A stretch of 64,000 bases of DNA, taken from assembly GCA_024687845.1 (NCBI GenBank), contig JAILEL010000295.1:100057-164056 (forward strand), read 5' to 3'. The translations under genes were made by a program, and so were the position numbers. Positions 27,589 through 36,177 of the stretch are shown in pieces. A model generated the notes under the pieces. The model worked only from the letters and a program-made list of their open reading frames with translations. It had not been told where the DNA came from and ran no database searches. Source of the stretch: Eubacterium sp. GTDB lineage: Bacteria; Bacillota_A; Clostridia; Lachnospirales; Lachnospiraceae. Each line of letters opens with the position of its first letter. Position 1 is the first letter of the stretch.

Positions 27589-27825
27589 TTATCTCATCCA
27601 TTTTGAACTAAGTATAGCAGCAATGATAATGAAAAGAGCTCCAAGAACAGCTGTTATTTTCTGTATTCTTGCCTCTTTGGAATGCTTCTTATTCTTGCTC
27701 CAATAAGAATCAACTGATCCAGTAAATGAAGCATTAAATCCATTCTCTTTGCCTTCCTGACTCAGAACTAATAATGCGAGTGCAATAGCAACTATTAAAA
27801 ACACAATTGTAAGTGCGATTTTCAT
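27589..27825 (-). CDS. secG: Preprotein translocase subunit SecG
   Basis: 78 residues with two membrane segments (IALTIVFLIVAIALALLVL and ITAVLGALFIIIAAILS). The loop contains LSQEGKENGF and SYWSKNKKHSKEARI, typical of SecG in Clostridia. It assists SecYE-SecA export. ATG 27825 is 8 bases after AGGAGG; ATG 27831 would be too close. Confidence 0.93.
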   Translation of the reverse strand: MKIALTIVFLIVAIALALLVLSQEGKENGFNASFTGSVDSYWSKNKKHSKEARIQKITAVLGALFIIIAAILSSKWMR

Positions 27826-27900
27826 AATCATTCCTCCTAAAAATCATACCTTGAAATGTTAACATATTTAAAAAATAAATGCAATAGCTTTTTTTTAGAT

Positions 27901-27929
27901 TTGACACATATTTTTTTATCTGATAAATT
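27901..27929 (+). promoter_or_regulatory. Promoter of the BirA-like gene, predicting a leaderless mRNA
   Basis: TTGACA (27901-27906) and TAAATT (27924-27929) are separated by 17 bases. The ATG begins 7 bases after the -10 element, and no ribosome-binding site exists upstream of it. Confidence 0.6.
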
Positions 27930-27935
27930 AATTTT

Positions 27936-28700
27936 ATGAAAAAAATATCAACTAAAGACTATGTCTTAAAGGAACTCGAACTGAATAAAGGAAAATACAT
28001 TACTGGTACCGCTCTATCAAAGGTCTTAGGATTATCAAGAAATTCTATATGGAAAGCCATAAACGAATTACGTGAGCAGGGCTATAATATCATTTCTGTC
28101 ACAAATAAAGGCTATATGCTTGAATCAGATAGTGATATAATCTCCGTCCAGGCAATAAGCAATTATCTAAATCATTTAAAAAACACTTTAATTAATAATC
28201 AGACGGAAAATAATGATCTGATAGATCAAATCATAAATGATATTATAATCTATGACAAACTTGCTTCCACTAACCAGACAGCTAAAACTCTTCTGATAAC
28301 CGGAGAAACGGATAAAAATATTATTATTGCTAAAACTCAGACTCATGGTTTAGGTCATGACAACTCAAGTTTTGATTCTCCTGCCGGTGGCATTTATATG
28401 AGCATCATGTTAAAACCAGAGTATTTAAAATGTGATAGCCTCAAATCAAAAACAATCGGTGAGATTGTAAAAAACTCGATTGTCACCTCTGAAAGAGAAA
28501 GAATCGTTTTAGACTCTCAATTAAACAGAATATATATTAACAATATAAAAGCCGCAGGCATAATGACAGAATATTTTGCTGATCTTGAAACTGGAAAAAT
28601 CAATGGTTATGTAATCGGAATTGGAATAACATACCCTGACATAAAAAAGAATCAGACAATCGCAAATATACTTTTTAGTTTATATATGTTGCTTTACTGA
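27936..28700 (+). CDS. BirA-like protein with HTH and degenerate biotin-ligase domain
   Basis: 254 residues. The N-terminal HTH_11 winged helix (ITGTALSKVLGLSRNSIWKAINEL) and the linker GYNIISVTNKGYML match BirA repressor-ligases. In the ligase domain the catalytic GRGRxGR loop is replaced by HGLGHDNSSF, although the following SPAGGIYMSI is kept. The KWPND motif is replaced by LNRIYINN, while IKAAGIMTE remains. The C-terminal domain is missing; full BirA is about 320 residues. This suggests a DNA-binding sensor that may bind biotin or biotinoyl-AMP but not ligate it. No biotin genes are nearby. A real ligase may be elsewhere in the genome. Confidence 0.75.
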   Translation: MKKISTKDYVLKELELNKGKYITGTALSKVLGLSRNSIWKAINELREQGYNIISVTNKGYMLESDSDIISVQAISNYLNHLKNTLINNQTENNDLIDQIINDIIIYDKLASTNQTAKTLLITGETDKNIIIAKTQTHGLGHDNSSFDSPAGGIYMSIMLKPEYLKCDSLKSKTIGEIVKNSIVTSERERIVLDSQLNRIYINNIKAAGIMTEYFADLETGKINGYVIGIGITYPDIKKNQTIANILFSLYMLLY

Positions 28701-28701
28701 C

Positions 28702-28739
28702 AAAAAACAGGACCGGATTTTTTCCCGGTCCTGTTTTTT
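28702..28739. terminator. Bidirectional terminator between the BirA-like gene and mscL
   Basis: AACAGGACCGG and CCGGTCCTGTT pair perfectly, with six A before and six T after, so it serves the convergent genes on both strands. Confidence 0.93.
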
Positions 28740-28785
28740 ACATAATAATCTAAGATAATACACCAATATATGTTTATACTGGTAA

Positions 28786-29232
28786 TTATTCTTTAATATC
28801 TCCTGTACAGCATGGACATTTAATTGCCTTTACATCTATCTCGCTACAGCAAAGAGGGCATTTCTTTGTAAGTGGCTCAGCTTCTTCCTCTTCTTTTTTC
28901 TTAAGGTTCATAAGTTTATTCATAGCTTTAAGCATAAGAAAAAGAACAAAAGCAATTATCAGGAAATTAATAATAGCAGATATAAAATCTCCATAGTTAA
29001 GTGTCATAGTCTTAACTGTTTCAGCATCTAACCCTGAATAATCAACCCATGGAAGCTTGATGGAACCTCCAATTTCAGCACCACCAATACTATTAATGAG
29101 TGGATTGATAAAGCTATCGCAAAGTGATGTTATAATAGCGCCAAAAGCACCACCTATGATAACACCTATTGCCATATCCATTACATTTCCTTTAAGTGCA
29201 AACTCTTTAAACTCTTCAAGAAATTTTTTCAT
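28786..29232 (-). CDS. mscL: Large-conductance mechanosensitive channel MscL with C-terminal zinc ribbon
   Basis: 148 residues. KEFALKGNVMDMAIGVIIGGAFG is the conserved first helix (shown in part by GNVMDMAIGVIIGGAFG), and the second membrane segment is INFLIIAFVLFLMLKAMN. After the charged KKKEEEEAE cluster, a tail carries CPLC and CPCC plus a further C, two knuckles of a zinc ribbon. The channel opens under osmotic shock. The ribbon is an extra in comparison with E. coli MscL and recalls related Firmicute proteins. Confidence 0.93.
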   Translation of the reverse strand: MKKFLEEFKEFALKGNVMDMAIGVIIGGAFGAIITSLCDSFINPLINSIGGAEIGGSIKLPWVDYSGLDAETVKTMTLNYGDFISAIINFLIIAFVLFLMLKAMNKLMNLKKKEEEEAEPLTKKCPLCCSEIDVKAIKCPCCTGDIKE

Positions 29233-29262
29233 CGTGTTACCTTCCCTTCTATATTTTTAACC

Positions 29263-29715
29263 TTAATACATTTTAGGTGAACCACATTGAACACAGTTCA
29301 TAGTATTTCCATGATTAATAGAACCACATCTCTGACACTGCCATGAATCAACTGACTGCATGCCCATCTGAGACATGTCATTTGGCATTCCCATTCCACC
29401 TGGTACTGAAGAATTTGGCATGCCTGCTCCAGGCATTCCCATTCCACCTGGCATTCCGCCACCCATAGGTGGTGCCATGCGTTTATTAACTTTTACTGGG
29501 CCACCATTTCTAGCCTCAAGCAGAATGACTGCAGCATATATACCTGCAAGAACAGCTAGTTTAAATAAGAGATTCTGCATATCACCGAAAAAATATACAA
29601 ATGAATAAGTGTATTTACTACTTGCAATCTCAACTATAATGCTGATAAATTCAAATGCAATAATAGCTATAGCAGCAATCTTCATTAAGAGTTTTAATAA
29701 ATTAGTATCCTCCAT
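29263..29715 (-). CDS. Membrane protein with GMP-rich linker and RanBP2-type zinc finger
   Basis: 150 residues. Two membrane segments (about 10-32 and 50-68 of this start), then KVNKRMAPPMGGGMPGG, a Gly-Met-Pro repeat linker, then a C-terminal zinc finger W-x-C-x2-C-G-x3-N-x6-C-x2-C (WQCQRCGSINHGNTMNCVQC). The fold is a RanBP2/zinc-ribbon type seen in bacterial membrane proteins of unknown role. ATG 29715 has GAGGT 10 bases upstream; the longer form from 29730 has none. It is 30 bases upstream of mscL, which also ends in a zinc ribbon; the two are probably cotranscribed. Confidence 0.7.
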   Translation of the reverse strand: MEDTNLLKLLMKIAAIAIIAFEFISIIVEIASSKYTYSFVYFFGDMQNLLFKLAVLAGIYAAVILLEARNGGPVKVNKRMAPPMGGGMPGGMGMPGAGMPNSSVPGGMGMPNDMSQMGMQSVDSWQCQRCGSINHGNTMNCVQCGSPKMY

Positions 29716-29743
29716 AAGATTATACCTCATATTCTTTTATAAA

Positions 29744-29775
29744 GTCAGTGCCTGAATCAAAATCCAGACACCGAC
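29744..29775 (-). terminator. Probable terminator of tpiA
   Basis: On the minus strand GTCGGTGTCTG pairs with CAGGCACTGAC with two mismatches, followed by TTTATAAAA. Confidence 0.65.
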
Positions 29776-29783
29776 TATAGAGA

Positions 29784-30530
29784 TTAATAATTAACAATCT
29801 TTCCGAAATCAGCCTTAAGTGAAGCTCCGCCTACAAGACCACCATCAATATCAGGCTGTGCAAAAAGCTCTGCTGCATTACCAGCATTTACAGATCCGCC
29901 ATACTGAATACGAACTGCTTCTGCTGTCTCAGCATCATATATCTCACAGATACAATCTCTGATACCTTTGCAAACTTCCTGAGCCTGCTCTGTTGTAGCT
30001 GTCTTTCCTGTACCAATAGCCCAGATTGGTTCATATGCGATAACAAGATTCTTAACATCATCAGCTGCAACGCCCTGAAGGTCTGACTTAATCTGAAGTC
30101 TGATCCAGTCCATAGTAACACCCATTTCTCTCTGCTCAAGAGATTCACCACAACAAAGGATTGGTGTAAGACCAGCTTCGATAGCCTTCTTAACCTTCTT
30201 GTTAAGTGTGCAATCACATTCCTTGAAATAATCTCTTCTCTCTGAATGTCCAATAATTACATATTTAACACCAGCATCTACAAGCATCTCAGCTGAGATT
30301 TCTCCAGTATAAGCACCCTTATCCTCGAAGTACATATTCTCAGCACCAACCTGTACGTTTGTGCCTTTTACAGCCTCTACTACAGGAACTATATCAATTG
30401 CAGGTACGCAGTAAACAACATCTACTGCATCATTAACTACAAGATCCTTCAGTTCTGCTACAAGAGCAACAGCCTGTGAAGGAGTCATATTCATTTTCCA
30501 GTTACCTGCTATTATCTTCTTTCTTGCCAT
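29784..30530 (-). CDS. tpiA: Triosephosphate isomerase
   Basis: 248 residues, interconverts dihydroxyacetone phosphate and glyceraldehyde 3-phosphate. [10 protein letters not shown] holds the substrate-binding lysine, [10 protein letters not shown] the catalytic histidine, [14 protein letters not shown] the catalytic glutamate and flexible loop, and IQYGGSVN and [10 protein letters not shown] the phosphate site. It lies 63 bases after pgk and is probably cotranscribed. GGAGA precedes the ATG. Confidence 0.98.
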   Translation of the reverse strand: MARKKIIAGNWKMNMTPSQAVALVAELKDLVVNDAVDVVYCVPAIDIVPVVEAVKGTNVQVGAENMYFEDKGAYTGEISAEMLVDAGVKYVIIGHSERRDYFKECDCTLNKKVKKAIEAGLTPILCCGESLEQREMGVTMDWIRLQIKSDLQGVAADDVKNLVIAYEPIWAIGTGKTATTEQAQEVCKGIRDCICEIYDAETAEAVRIQYGGSVNAGNAAELFAQPDIDGGLVGGASLKADFGKIVNY

Positions 30531-30593
30531 ATTTATTATCTCCTAGATATTTTTTATATAGTTCATATAATCGCCGAACGCGTTATTCACTGA

Positions 30594-31805
30594 TTATTTA
30601 TCGTTTGCTGCTGCAACTCCTGGAAGTTCTTTTCCTTCAAGGAACTCAAGTGAAGCTCCACCACCTGTTGAGATGTGGCTCATCTTGTCACCAAATCCAA
30701 GCTGGTTACATGCTGCTGCTGAATCACCACCACCGATGATAGTTGTAGCATCTGTCTCAGCAAGAGCCTGGGCAACTGCAATAGTACCAGCTGCAAGTGT
30801 AGGATTCTCAAATACACCCATAGGTCCGTTCCATACAACTGTCTTAGCTGTCTTAGCAGCGTCTGCAAAGAGAGCTCTTGTCTTCTCACCGATATCAAGA
30901 CCTTCCATATCAGCAGGAATGTTATTTGAATCAACAGTCTTAACTTCGATTGGTCCATCGATTGGATCAGGGAAACCAGCTGCAACTACAGTATCTACAG
31001 GAAGAAGAAGCTTCTTTCCAAGTGAATCTGCCTTAGCAAGCATTTCTTTACAATAATCAATCTTAGAATCATCTACGAGCGATTTACCAACTTCCTTACC
31101 CTGAGCCTTAAGGAATGTGTAAGCCATACCACCACCGATGATAAGAGTATCACATTTCTCAAGAAGGTTTGAAATAACATTTAACTTATCAGCAACCTTA
31201 GCGCCACCAAGGATTGCAACAAAAGGACGTACAGGATTCTCAACTGCATTTCCAAGGAAGTCAATTTCCTTCTGCATAAGATATCCAACTACTGCTGTAT
31301 CTACATACTCTGTAACACCAACGTTTGAGCAGTGAGCTCTATGAGCTGTACCAAATGCATCATTAACAAATACGTCAGCAAGTGAAGCAAGATCCTTTGA
31401 GAATGCTTCACCATTCTTTGTCTCTTCCTTACGGAATCTTGTATTCTCAAGAAGAATTACATCGCCGTCTTTCATAGCATTAACAGCTTCTACAACGTTA
31501 TCGCCAACAACCTCTGGATTTGCAACAAACTTTACTTCCTGTCCAAGAAGCTCGCTAAGACGAACTGCTACTGGAGCAAGTGTCTTTGTCTGTTTATCTT
31601 CTTCTGTCTTAACCTTTCCAAGGTGTGAACAAAGGATGATTTTTCCACCATCAGCAATAAGCTTCTTAATTGTAGGAAGAGCAGCAACAAGTCTGTTCTC
31701 ATCTGTAATCTTTCCATCTTTAAGTGGAACATTGAAATCGCATCTTACAAGGACACGCTGTCCCTTAACATTAATATCGTCAACTGATTTCTTATTGAGT
31801 GACAT
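30594..31805 (-). CDS. pgk: Phosphoglycerate kinase
   Basis: 403 residues, makes ATP from 1,3-bisphosphoglycerate. [15 protein letters not shown] at the start, [17 protein letters not shown], and the C-terminal nucleotide site GGGDSAAAC with [14 protein letters not shown] are all intact. AGGAGG lies 7 bases before ATG. A terminator separates it from gap, so part of its transcription may be independent. Confidence 0.98.
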   Translation of the reverse strand: MSLNKKSVDDINVKGQRVLVRCDFNVPLKDGKITDENRLVAALPTIKKLIADGGKIILCSHLGKVKTEEDKQTKTLAPVAVRLSELLGQEVKFVANPEVVGDNVVEAVNAMKDGDVILLENTRFRKEETKNGEAFSKDLASLADVFVNDAFGTAHRAHCSNVGVTEYVDTAVVGYLMQKEIDFLGNAVENPVRPFVAILGGAKVADKLNVISNLLEKCDTLIIGGGMAYTFLKAQGKEVGKSLVDDSKIDYCKEMLAKADSLGKKLLLPVDTVVAAGFPDPIDGPIEVKTVDSNNIPADMEGLDIGEKTRALFADAAKTAKTVVWNGPMGVFENPTLAAGTIAVAQALAETDATTIIGGGDSAAACNQLGFGDKMSHISTGGGASLEFLEGKELPGVAAANDK

Positions 31806-31846
31806 TTTATTACCTCCTGGTACTATATTATTAAAACTATCAAAAA

Positions 31847-31880
31847 TGAAAAACAGGTCCGGTCCTATTAGACCGGACCC
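31847..31880 (-). terminator. Intercistronic terminator between gap and pgk
   Basis: On the minus strand GGTCCGGTC-taatag-GACCGGACC is followed by TGTTTTTCATTTTT. Strong stem, so gap can be expressed above pgk-tpiA. Confidence 0.88.
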
Positions 31881-31935
31881 AATTCTTAGGTCTTCTTTAA
31901 AAGCTACCTAATAACCATTAAATTATGATTATCGA

Positions 31936-32973
31936 TTAAGCAAGCTCAGCGAAGTACTTGATTGTTCTAACCATCTGTGATGTGTAAGAATTCTCATTGT
32001 CATACCATGATACTACCTGTACCTCATAGAGGTCATCAGCGATCTTAGATACCATAGTCTGTGTTGCATCGAAGAGTGAACCAAATCTCATACCGATAAC
32101 GTCTGAAGAAACGATAGGATCCTCGTTGTAACCAAAGCTCTCGCTTGCAGCAGCCTTCATTGCAGCATTGATACCATCAACTGTTACGTCAGCACCCTTA
32201 ACTACAGCTGTAAGGATTGTTGTAGAACCTGTTGGAACAGGAACTCTCTGTGCAGATCCGATAAGTTTTCCGTTAAGTTCTGGGATAACAAGACCGATAG
32301 CCTTTGCAGCACCTGTTGAGTTAGGTACGATATTAGCAGCACCAGCTCTAGCACGTCTAAGATCACCCTTTCTGTGTGGTCCGTCAAGGATCATCTGATC
32401 ACCTGTGTAAGCATGAATTGTGCTCATGATACCGCTCTGGATTGGAGCATAATCGTTAAGTGCCTTAGCCATAGGTGCAAGACAGTTTGTTGTACATGAT
32501 GCAGCAGAGATGATCTGATCATCAGCTGTAAGTGTGTCATTATTAACTGAGAAAACGATAGTCTTAAGATCATTTCCAGCAGGTGCAGAAATAACAACCT
32601 TCTTAGCACCAGCATTGATATGAGCCATTGACTTTTCCTTTGAGCAGTAGAAACCTGTACACTCAAGTACTACATCAACACCAATCTCTCCCCATGGAAG
32701 TTCATTTGCGTCAGCCTTAGCATAGATCTGAAGTGTCTTGCCATCAACAGTAATTGTGTTAGCCTCATCATCAGCTGAAACTGTATGAGCACCTTCACCA
32801 ATCTTTCCACAGTATCCACCCTGTGCTGTATCATACTTCAGAAGATGAGCAAGCATTGAAGGCTTTGTAAGATCGTTAATTGCAACTACCTCATATCCTT
32901 CAGCACCAAACATCTGTCTGAATGCAAGACGACCGATACGTCCAAATCCATTAATCGCTACTTTTACTGCCAT
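31936..32973 (-). CDS. gap: Glyceraldehyde-3-phosphate dehydrogenase
   Basis: 345 residues. The NAD-binding start [17 protein letters not shown] and the catalytic cysteine in [13 protein letters not shown] are present, as is the C-terminal [16 protein letters not shown]. It is the glycolytic type. It is first in the gap-pgk-tpiA series, with a canonical promoter upstream and AGGAGG before ATG. The frame is clean. Confidence 0.98.
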   Translation of the reverse strand: MAVKVAINGFGRIGRLAFRQMFGAEGYEVVAINDLTKPSMLAHLLKYDTAQGGYCGKIGEGAHTVSADDEANTITVDGKTLQIYAKADANELPWGEIGVDVVLECTGFYCSKEKSMAHINAGAKKVVISAPAGNDLKTIVFSVNNDTLTADDQIISAASCTTNCLAPMAKALNDYAPIQSGIMSTIHAYTGDQMILDGPHRKGDLRRARAGAANIVPNSTGAAKAIGLVIPELNGKLIGSAQRVPVPTGSTTILTAVVKGADVTVDGINAAMKAAASESFGYNEDPIVSSDVIGMRFGSLFDATQTMVSKIADDLYEVQVVSWYDNENSYTSQMVRTIKYFAELA

Positions 32974-33047
32974 TTTGTAAATCCTCCTAAGAAATTATAT
33001 TGATGAATGCCAGCACATATTATTGCCGACAAAACATTCTGCTTAGT

Positions 33048-33076
33048 ATGATAACTTTTTTATAGGTAAATTTCAA
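33048..33076 (-). promoter_or_regulatory. Promoter of gap
   Basis: On the minus strand TTGAAA (33071-33076) and TATCAT (33048-33053) are 17 bases apart, 75 bases upstream of the gap start. Confidence 0.65.
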
Positions 33077-33209
33077 GACTGGATTTTAACAAATAAAATG
33101 ATTTTTGTAACTTTTTTGTATTAATTTGTAATTTATTGATTTATGTAAACTGTGCAACCTCTCACTAATCAACTTAAGAATAAAACAACTTAATAACATA
33201 ATGATGCGG

Positions 33210-33240
33210 GTGTCAAAAGTACCTTTTGACACTTATATCA
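33210..33240. promoter_or_regulatory. Palindrome GTGTCAAAAG-TAC-CTTTTGACAC
   Basis: Perfect 10-bp arms around three bases, in the 370-base gap between the divergent gap and PHP-phosphatase genes. The right half continues ACTTATATCA and so resembles the repeat at 34303 and 60177. It could be an operator or a mobile repeat; there is nothing else in this gap except the gap promoter. Confidence 0.55.
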
Positions 33241-33343
33241 CATAATAAAAAAATAACAAACCTCTTGATTAACCCAAGATAAAATATTAAAATAGTCGAG
33301 TTAGATATATTGAACCAAAATACATTCTTGAGAGGGATTATAT

Positions 33344-34213
33344 ATGAATAATATATTTGCAGACTATCATCTTCACAGTGAGTTTTCAGATGACTGTGAA
33401 ACTAATCTGGAAAGCCTTATTGAGTCGGCAAAAAATAAAGGACTATCTTCTATATGTTTGACAGATCACTATGATATGGATTTTCCTAAAGAGAAATATG
33501 GAATTGAATTCTATCTGGATATAGACAACTATATAGACAGACTTTCAGAACTAAGAAATAAACTTCTTCCAGATTTCGATCTGAGAATAGGCGTTGAACA
33601 AGGCCTTATGCCATCCACCTGTAAAAAATTGGAAAACTATAGCAGAGAACATAAAGGAATTGATTTTATTATCTGTTCCTCACATCTTGTTGATGGAAAG
33701 GATCCATATTACCCTGAAACTTTTATAAACGAAGATGGAAGTCCTGCAAACGTCATAGATATTTATAGACAATATTTTGAAGAGATGCTATACATAGTAA
33801 AAAATTTTCAGGATTATAATGTATATGGACATATTGATTATATTTTCAGATATGGTCCTAAAAATGTTGATCACATAAAAATCTGTACAGATAATTACGA
33901 AGAGATTATATTCTCAAGATTTAAAGATTTATTCTACGAGATTCTAAAATGTATCATCGATAATGGTAAAGGGATTGAGATAAATACAGGAAGTCTTTAT
34001 CGTGGTATGGATTTTGCCCACCCTCACACTCTCATCCTTAAAATGTATAAAGAGTTAGGGGGTGAAATACTAACCTTTGGAAGTGATGCTCATGACCTTG
34101 AGCATTTAGGTTACTGCTTTAACGAAGCCTCTGAAATGGCGAAAGGCATCGGTTTTAAATATTTCTGCACTTTCAAGGACATGAAGCCGGAATTTCATAA
34201 GCTTTCTTCGTAG
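33344..34213 (+). CDS. PHP-family histidinol-phosphatase
   Basis: 289 residues. The PHP metal-site motifs are in order: DYHLHSEFS, LTDHYDMD, GVEQGL, CSSHLVDGKDP, YGHIDY and FGSDAHDLEHLG. This matches the HisK/HisJ histidinol-phosphatase of Firmicutes, which makes histidinol from its phosphate. No other his gene is near, so a different sugar-phosphate substrate is possible. GAGAGGGA lies 7 bases before ATG. Confidence 0.85.
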   Translation: MNNIFADYHLHSEFSDDCETNLESLIESAKNKGLSSICLTDHYDMDFPKEKYGIEFYLDIDNYIDRLSELRNKLLPDFDLRIGVEQGLMPSTCKKLENYSREHKGIDFIICSSHLVDGKDPYYPETFINEDGSPANVIDIYRQYFEEMLYIVKNFQDYNVYGHIDYIFRYGPKNVDHIKICTDNYEEIIFSRFKDLFYEILKCIIDNGKGIEINTGSLYRGMDFAHPHTLILKMYKELGGEILTFGSDAHDLEHLGYCFNEASEMAKGIGFKYFCTFKDMKPEFHKLSS

Positions 34214-34260
34214 AGAAATATACTTTTTAACTATTTATTGGTAACATCTGATATTATATT

Positions 34261-34328
34261 ATGTCATATGGTCAAAATGCTTTTCCTGCAAGCAGGAACG
34301 CATTTTGACTTTTGACACTTATGTCATA
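34261..34328. repeat. Hairpin element with the TGACACTTATGTCA repeat
   Basis: GTCAAAATGC (34271-34280) pairs with GCATTTTGAC (34300-34309) around an inner CCTGC/GCAGG stem, and the outer ATGTCATAT recurs at both ends. Bases 34303-34327 are identical to 60177-60201. Positioned between convergent genes, it may also end transcription of both. Confidence 0.65.
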
Positions 34329-35954
34329 TTATTCAACATCAAAATAGTATATATCCATCAGTGAGCCATCAATGGCATTTATCGAAAACTCAGCTCCACC
34401 GGTGCCGTTTCCATCAGGAAACTGTGTGAACGACCAAGTTGGAATATAAGTATATTCACTGCTATTCTCGTCATCAGAATATGGCGTGTAAGAAAGCTTC
34501 ATTCCAGTTATATATACGCCTTTACTATTAATGATCATTTTATTTTTATCAAATTTTGTTGGAAGTTCAGATTTGACACTTTCTATTATCTTATCAAAAT
34601 CAAGAAGTTCTACATTTTCTGTAACATCTGTAATATTTTCAGCCAGAGTCAGATCAGCACCATAAAAACCATTACTTGTATATTTTATAATACCTCTGTT
34701 CTGAGAATATTTACCATCTCCGACATAAACACCATGTTCAGAAAATATATCATTTGCTAAAAATACTGCATAACCATCATTCGTAACATTAGCTTCCTGA
34801 ACGCCTTCATTATAACTCGTAGAAGTACCTAATACATATTCAAGATTATTCAAATTCGTTTTATTTGGGTGAGCTTCCATATATTCCTTATATAAATCTC
34901 TTTGTTCAGTCAATAATTTATATTCAACAATATCTCCTCGTTCAAAGTTTGATTTATATGTGCTAATATAATCAACATCCGAAAACATAAGCATCGCGTC
35001 TCCGACAGAATACCTTGTATCACTCAAAAAATAATACGAACTTGATGCATATAACAGCAAACCATTCATATTTAGCATTTGATACATAGCAGGATTATCC
35101 GTCACATCGTAATTAATATCTAATTTTAATGTTTTTTCCAAAAAGTCTTTCGCGTTCTTCTTTACTTCATCAACGTTCATAGAACAATCATTTTTCAGGT
35201 CCATTGGCTGACCAACCATATTATTTGAACCGGAAACCAGAAGAGTTTTATAATCTTCATCCGGAAAATAATCTTTAATACTGATAGGTTCCAAAAATAT
35301 AGTCCTGAGCTTAGAAGAATCATCATAAGCAAGAATCAGACCAAATTTCTTTCCGTTATACATACCTTCATACATATGAATATAAAAATCATTATCATCA
35401 AGCCATTTATAAGTTTCATCAAATGGTCCATCAATAACATTATTATCTGACCAGGAGTATTCTTCATCCAAAATAATTTTTTGATACTGGTCATGAGTTT
35501 CTATCAATGATCTATACTTATATATAAGTGATATATAGTCAGTTTGATTTATATATTTTAACTCTTCTATTTTCTTTGCCGAATCCCCAAATATAGAATC
35601 GACTATTTCTTTTTCTTCACTCTTACCATCATTTATTCTATTTGCATAATAAACATTCATACCTGCCGAATCAGGAATACTATAAGATACATCAGCTTTG
35701 AAGCGGATATCATCAATAGAAAACTCCTCTTTCCAAGTTACTTTATTTCCAAAAACACTTCTCAAAGTATCTCCTTTGCCTGCAACAGCAGCTACCCTAC
35801 CTTCGGCATCCGTTCCTGTTCCTGCTTCACTCTGAGCCTCGGTCTTCCCTGTACCATATTTTTCAACCACTACATCATTTTTTCCACAAGCTGTAAGGCA
35901 AAGGCTCGACAAAACAGCGATAGCTATTAGATTTTTAAGTCTCAATCGTTTCAT
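34329..35954 (-). CDS. Lipoprotein (DUF6034-like)
   Basis: 541 residues. The signal peptide AIAVLSSLCLTACGK has a lipobox LTAC, so Cys23 is lipid-modified and the protein is attached outside the membrane. The rest is hydrophilic alpha/beta sequence with no catalytic motif I recognise. The size and the tail with YTPYSDDENS resemble lipoproteins of the DUF6034 type common in Lachnospiraceae; that name is from memory. Monocistronic. The 223 bases upstream contain a repeat half-site but no clear promoter. Confidence 0.75.
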   Translation of the reverse strand: MKRLRLKNLIAIAVLSSLCLTACGKNDVVVEKYGTGKTEAQSEAGTGTDAEGRVAAVAGKGDTLRSVFGNKVTWKEEFSIDDIRFKADVSYSIPDSAGMNVYYANRINDGKSEEKEIVDSIFGDSAKKIEELKYINQTDYISLIYKYRSLIETHDQYQKIILDEEYSWSDNNVIDGPFDETYKWLDDNDFYIHMYEGMYNGKKFGLILAYDDSSKLRTIFLEPISIKDYFPDEDYKTLLVSGSNNMVGQPMDLKNDCSMNVDEVKKNAKDFLEKTLKLDINYDVTDNPAMYQMLNMNGLLLYASSSYYFLSDTRYSVGDAMLMFSDVDYISTYKSNFERGDIVEYKLLTEQRDLYKEYMEAHPNKTNLNNLEYVLGTSTSYNEGVQEANVTNDGYAVFLANDIFSEHGVYVGDGKYSQNRGIIKYTSNGFYGADLTLAENITDVTENVELLDFDKIIESVKSELPTKFDKNKMIINSKGVYITGMKLSYTPYSDDENSSEYTYIPTWSFTQFPDGNGTGGAEFSINAIDGSLMDIYYFDVE

Positions 35955-36088
35955 ATGATTGATCCCCCTAACGATAAAAGTTCTTAAATCTTTTATGATT
36001 TAATTATTCTAAGTTTAATTTAGCAATGTATCGAGACTGTATCGAAATAATATAAAATTACAAATTTTTTACCATTATTTTAAATAAA

Positions 36089-36110
36089 TTACAATTCACG
36101 GTTAAATCAG
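36089..36110. repeat. Interspersed repeat half-site, copy 2
   Basis: On the minus strand it reads CTGATTTAACCGTGAATTGTAA, a member of the GTGAATAGTAAC family, about 70 bases after the HerA-like stop. Confidence 0.5.
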
Positions 36111-36177
36111 AATAATAATATAAAACAAACACTTGAATAATTATATATATCCAAGTGTTTGTTCTTGATAAAATCAA

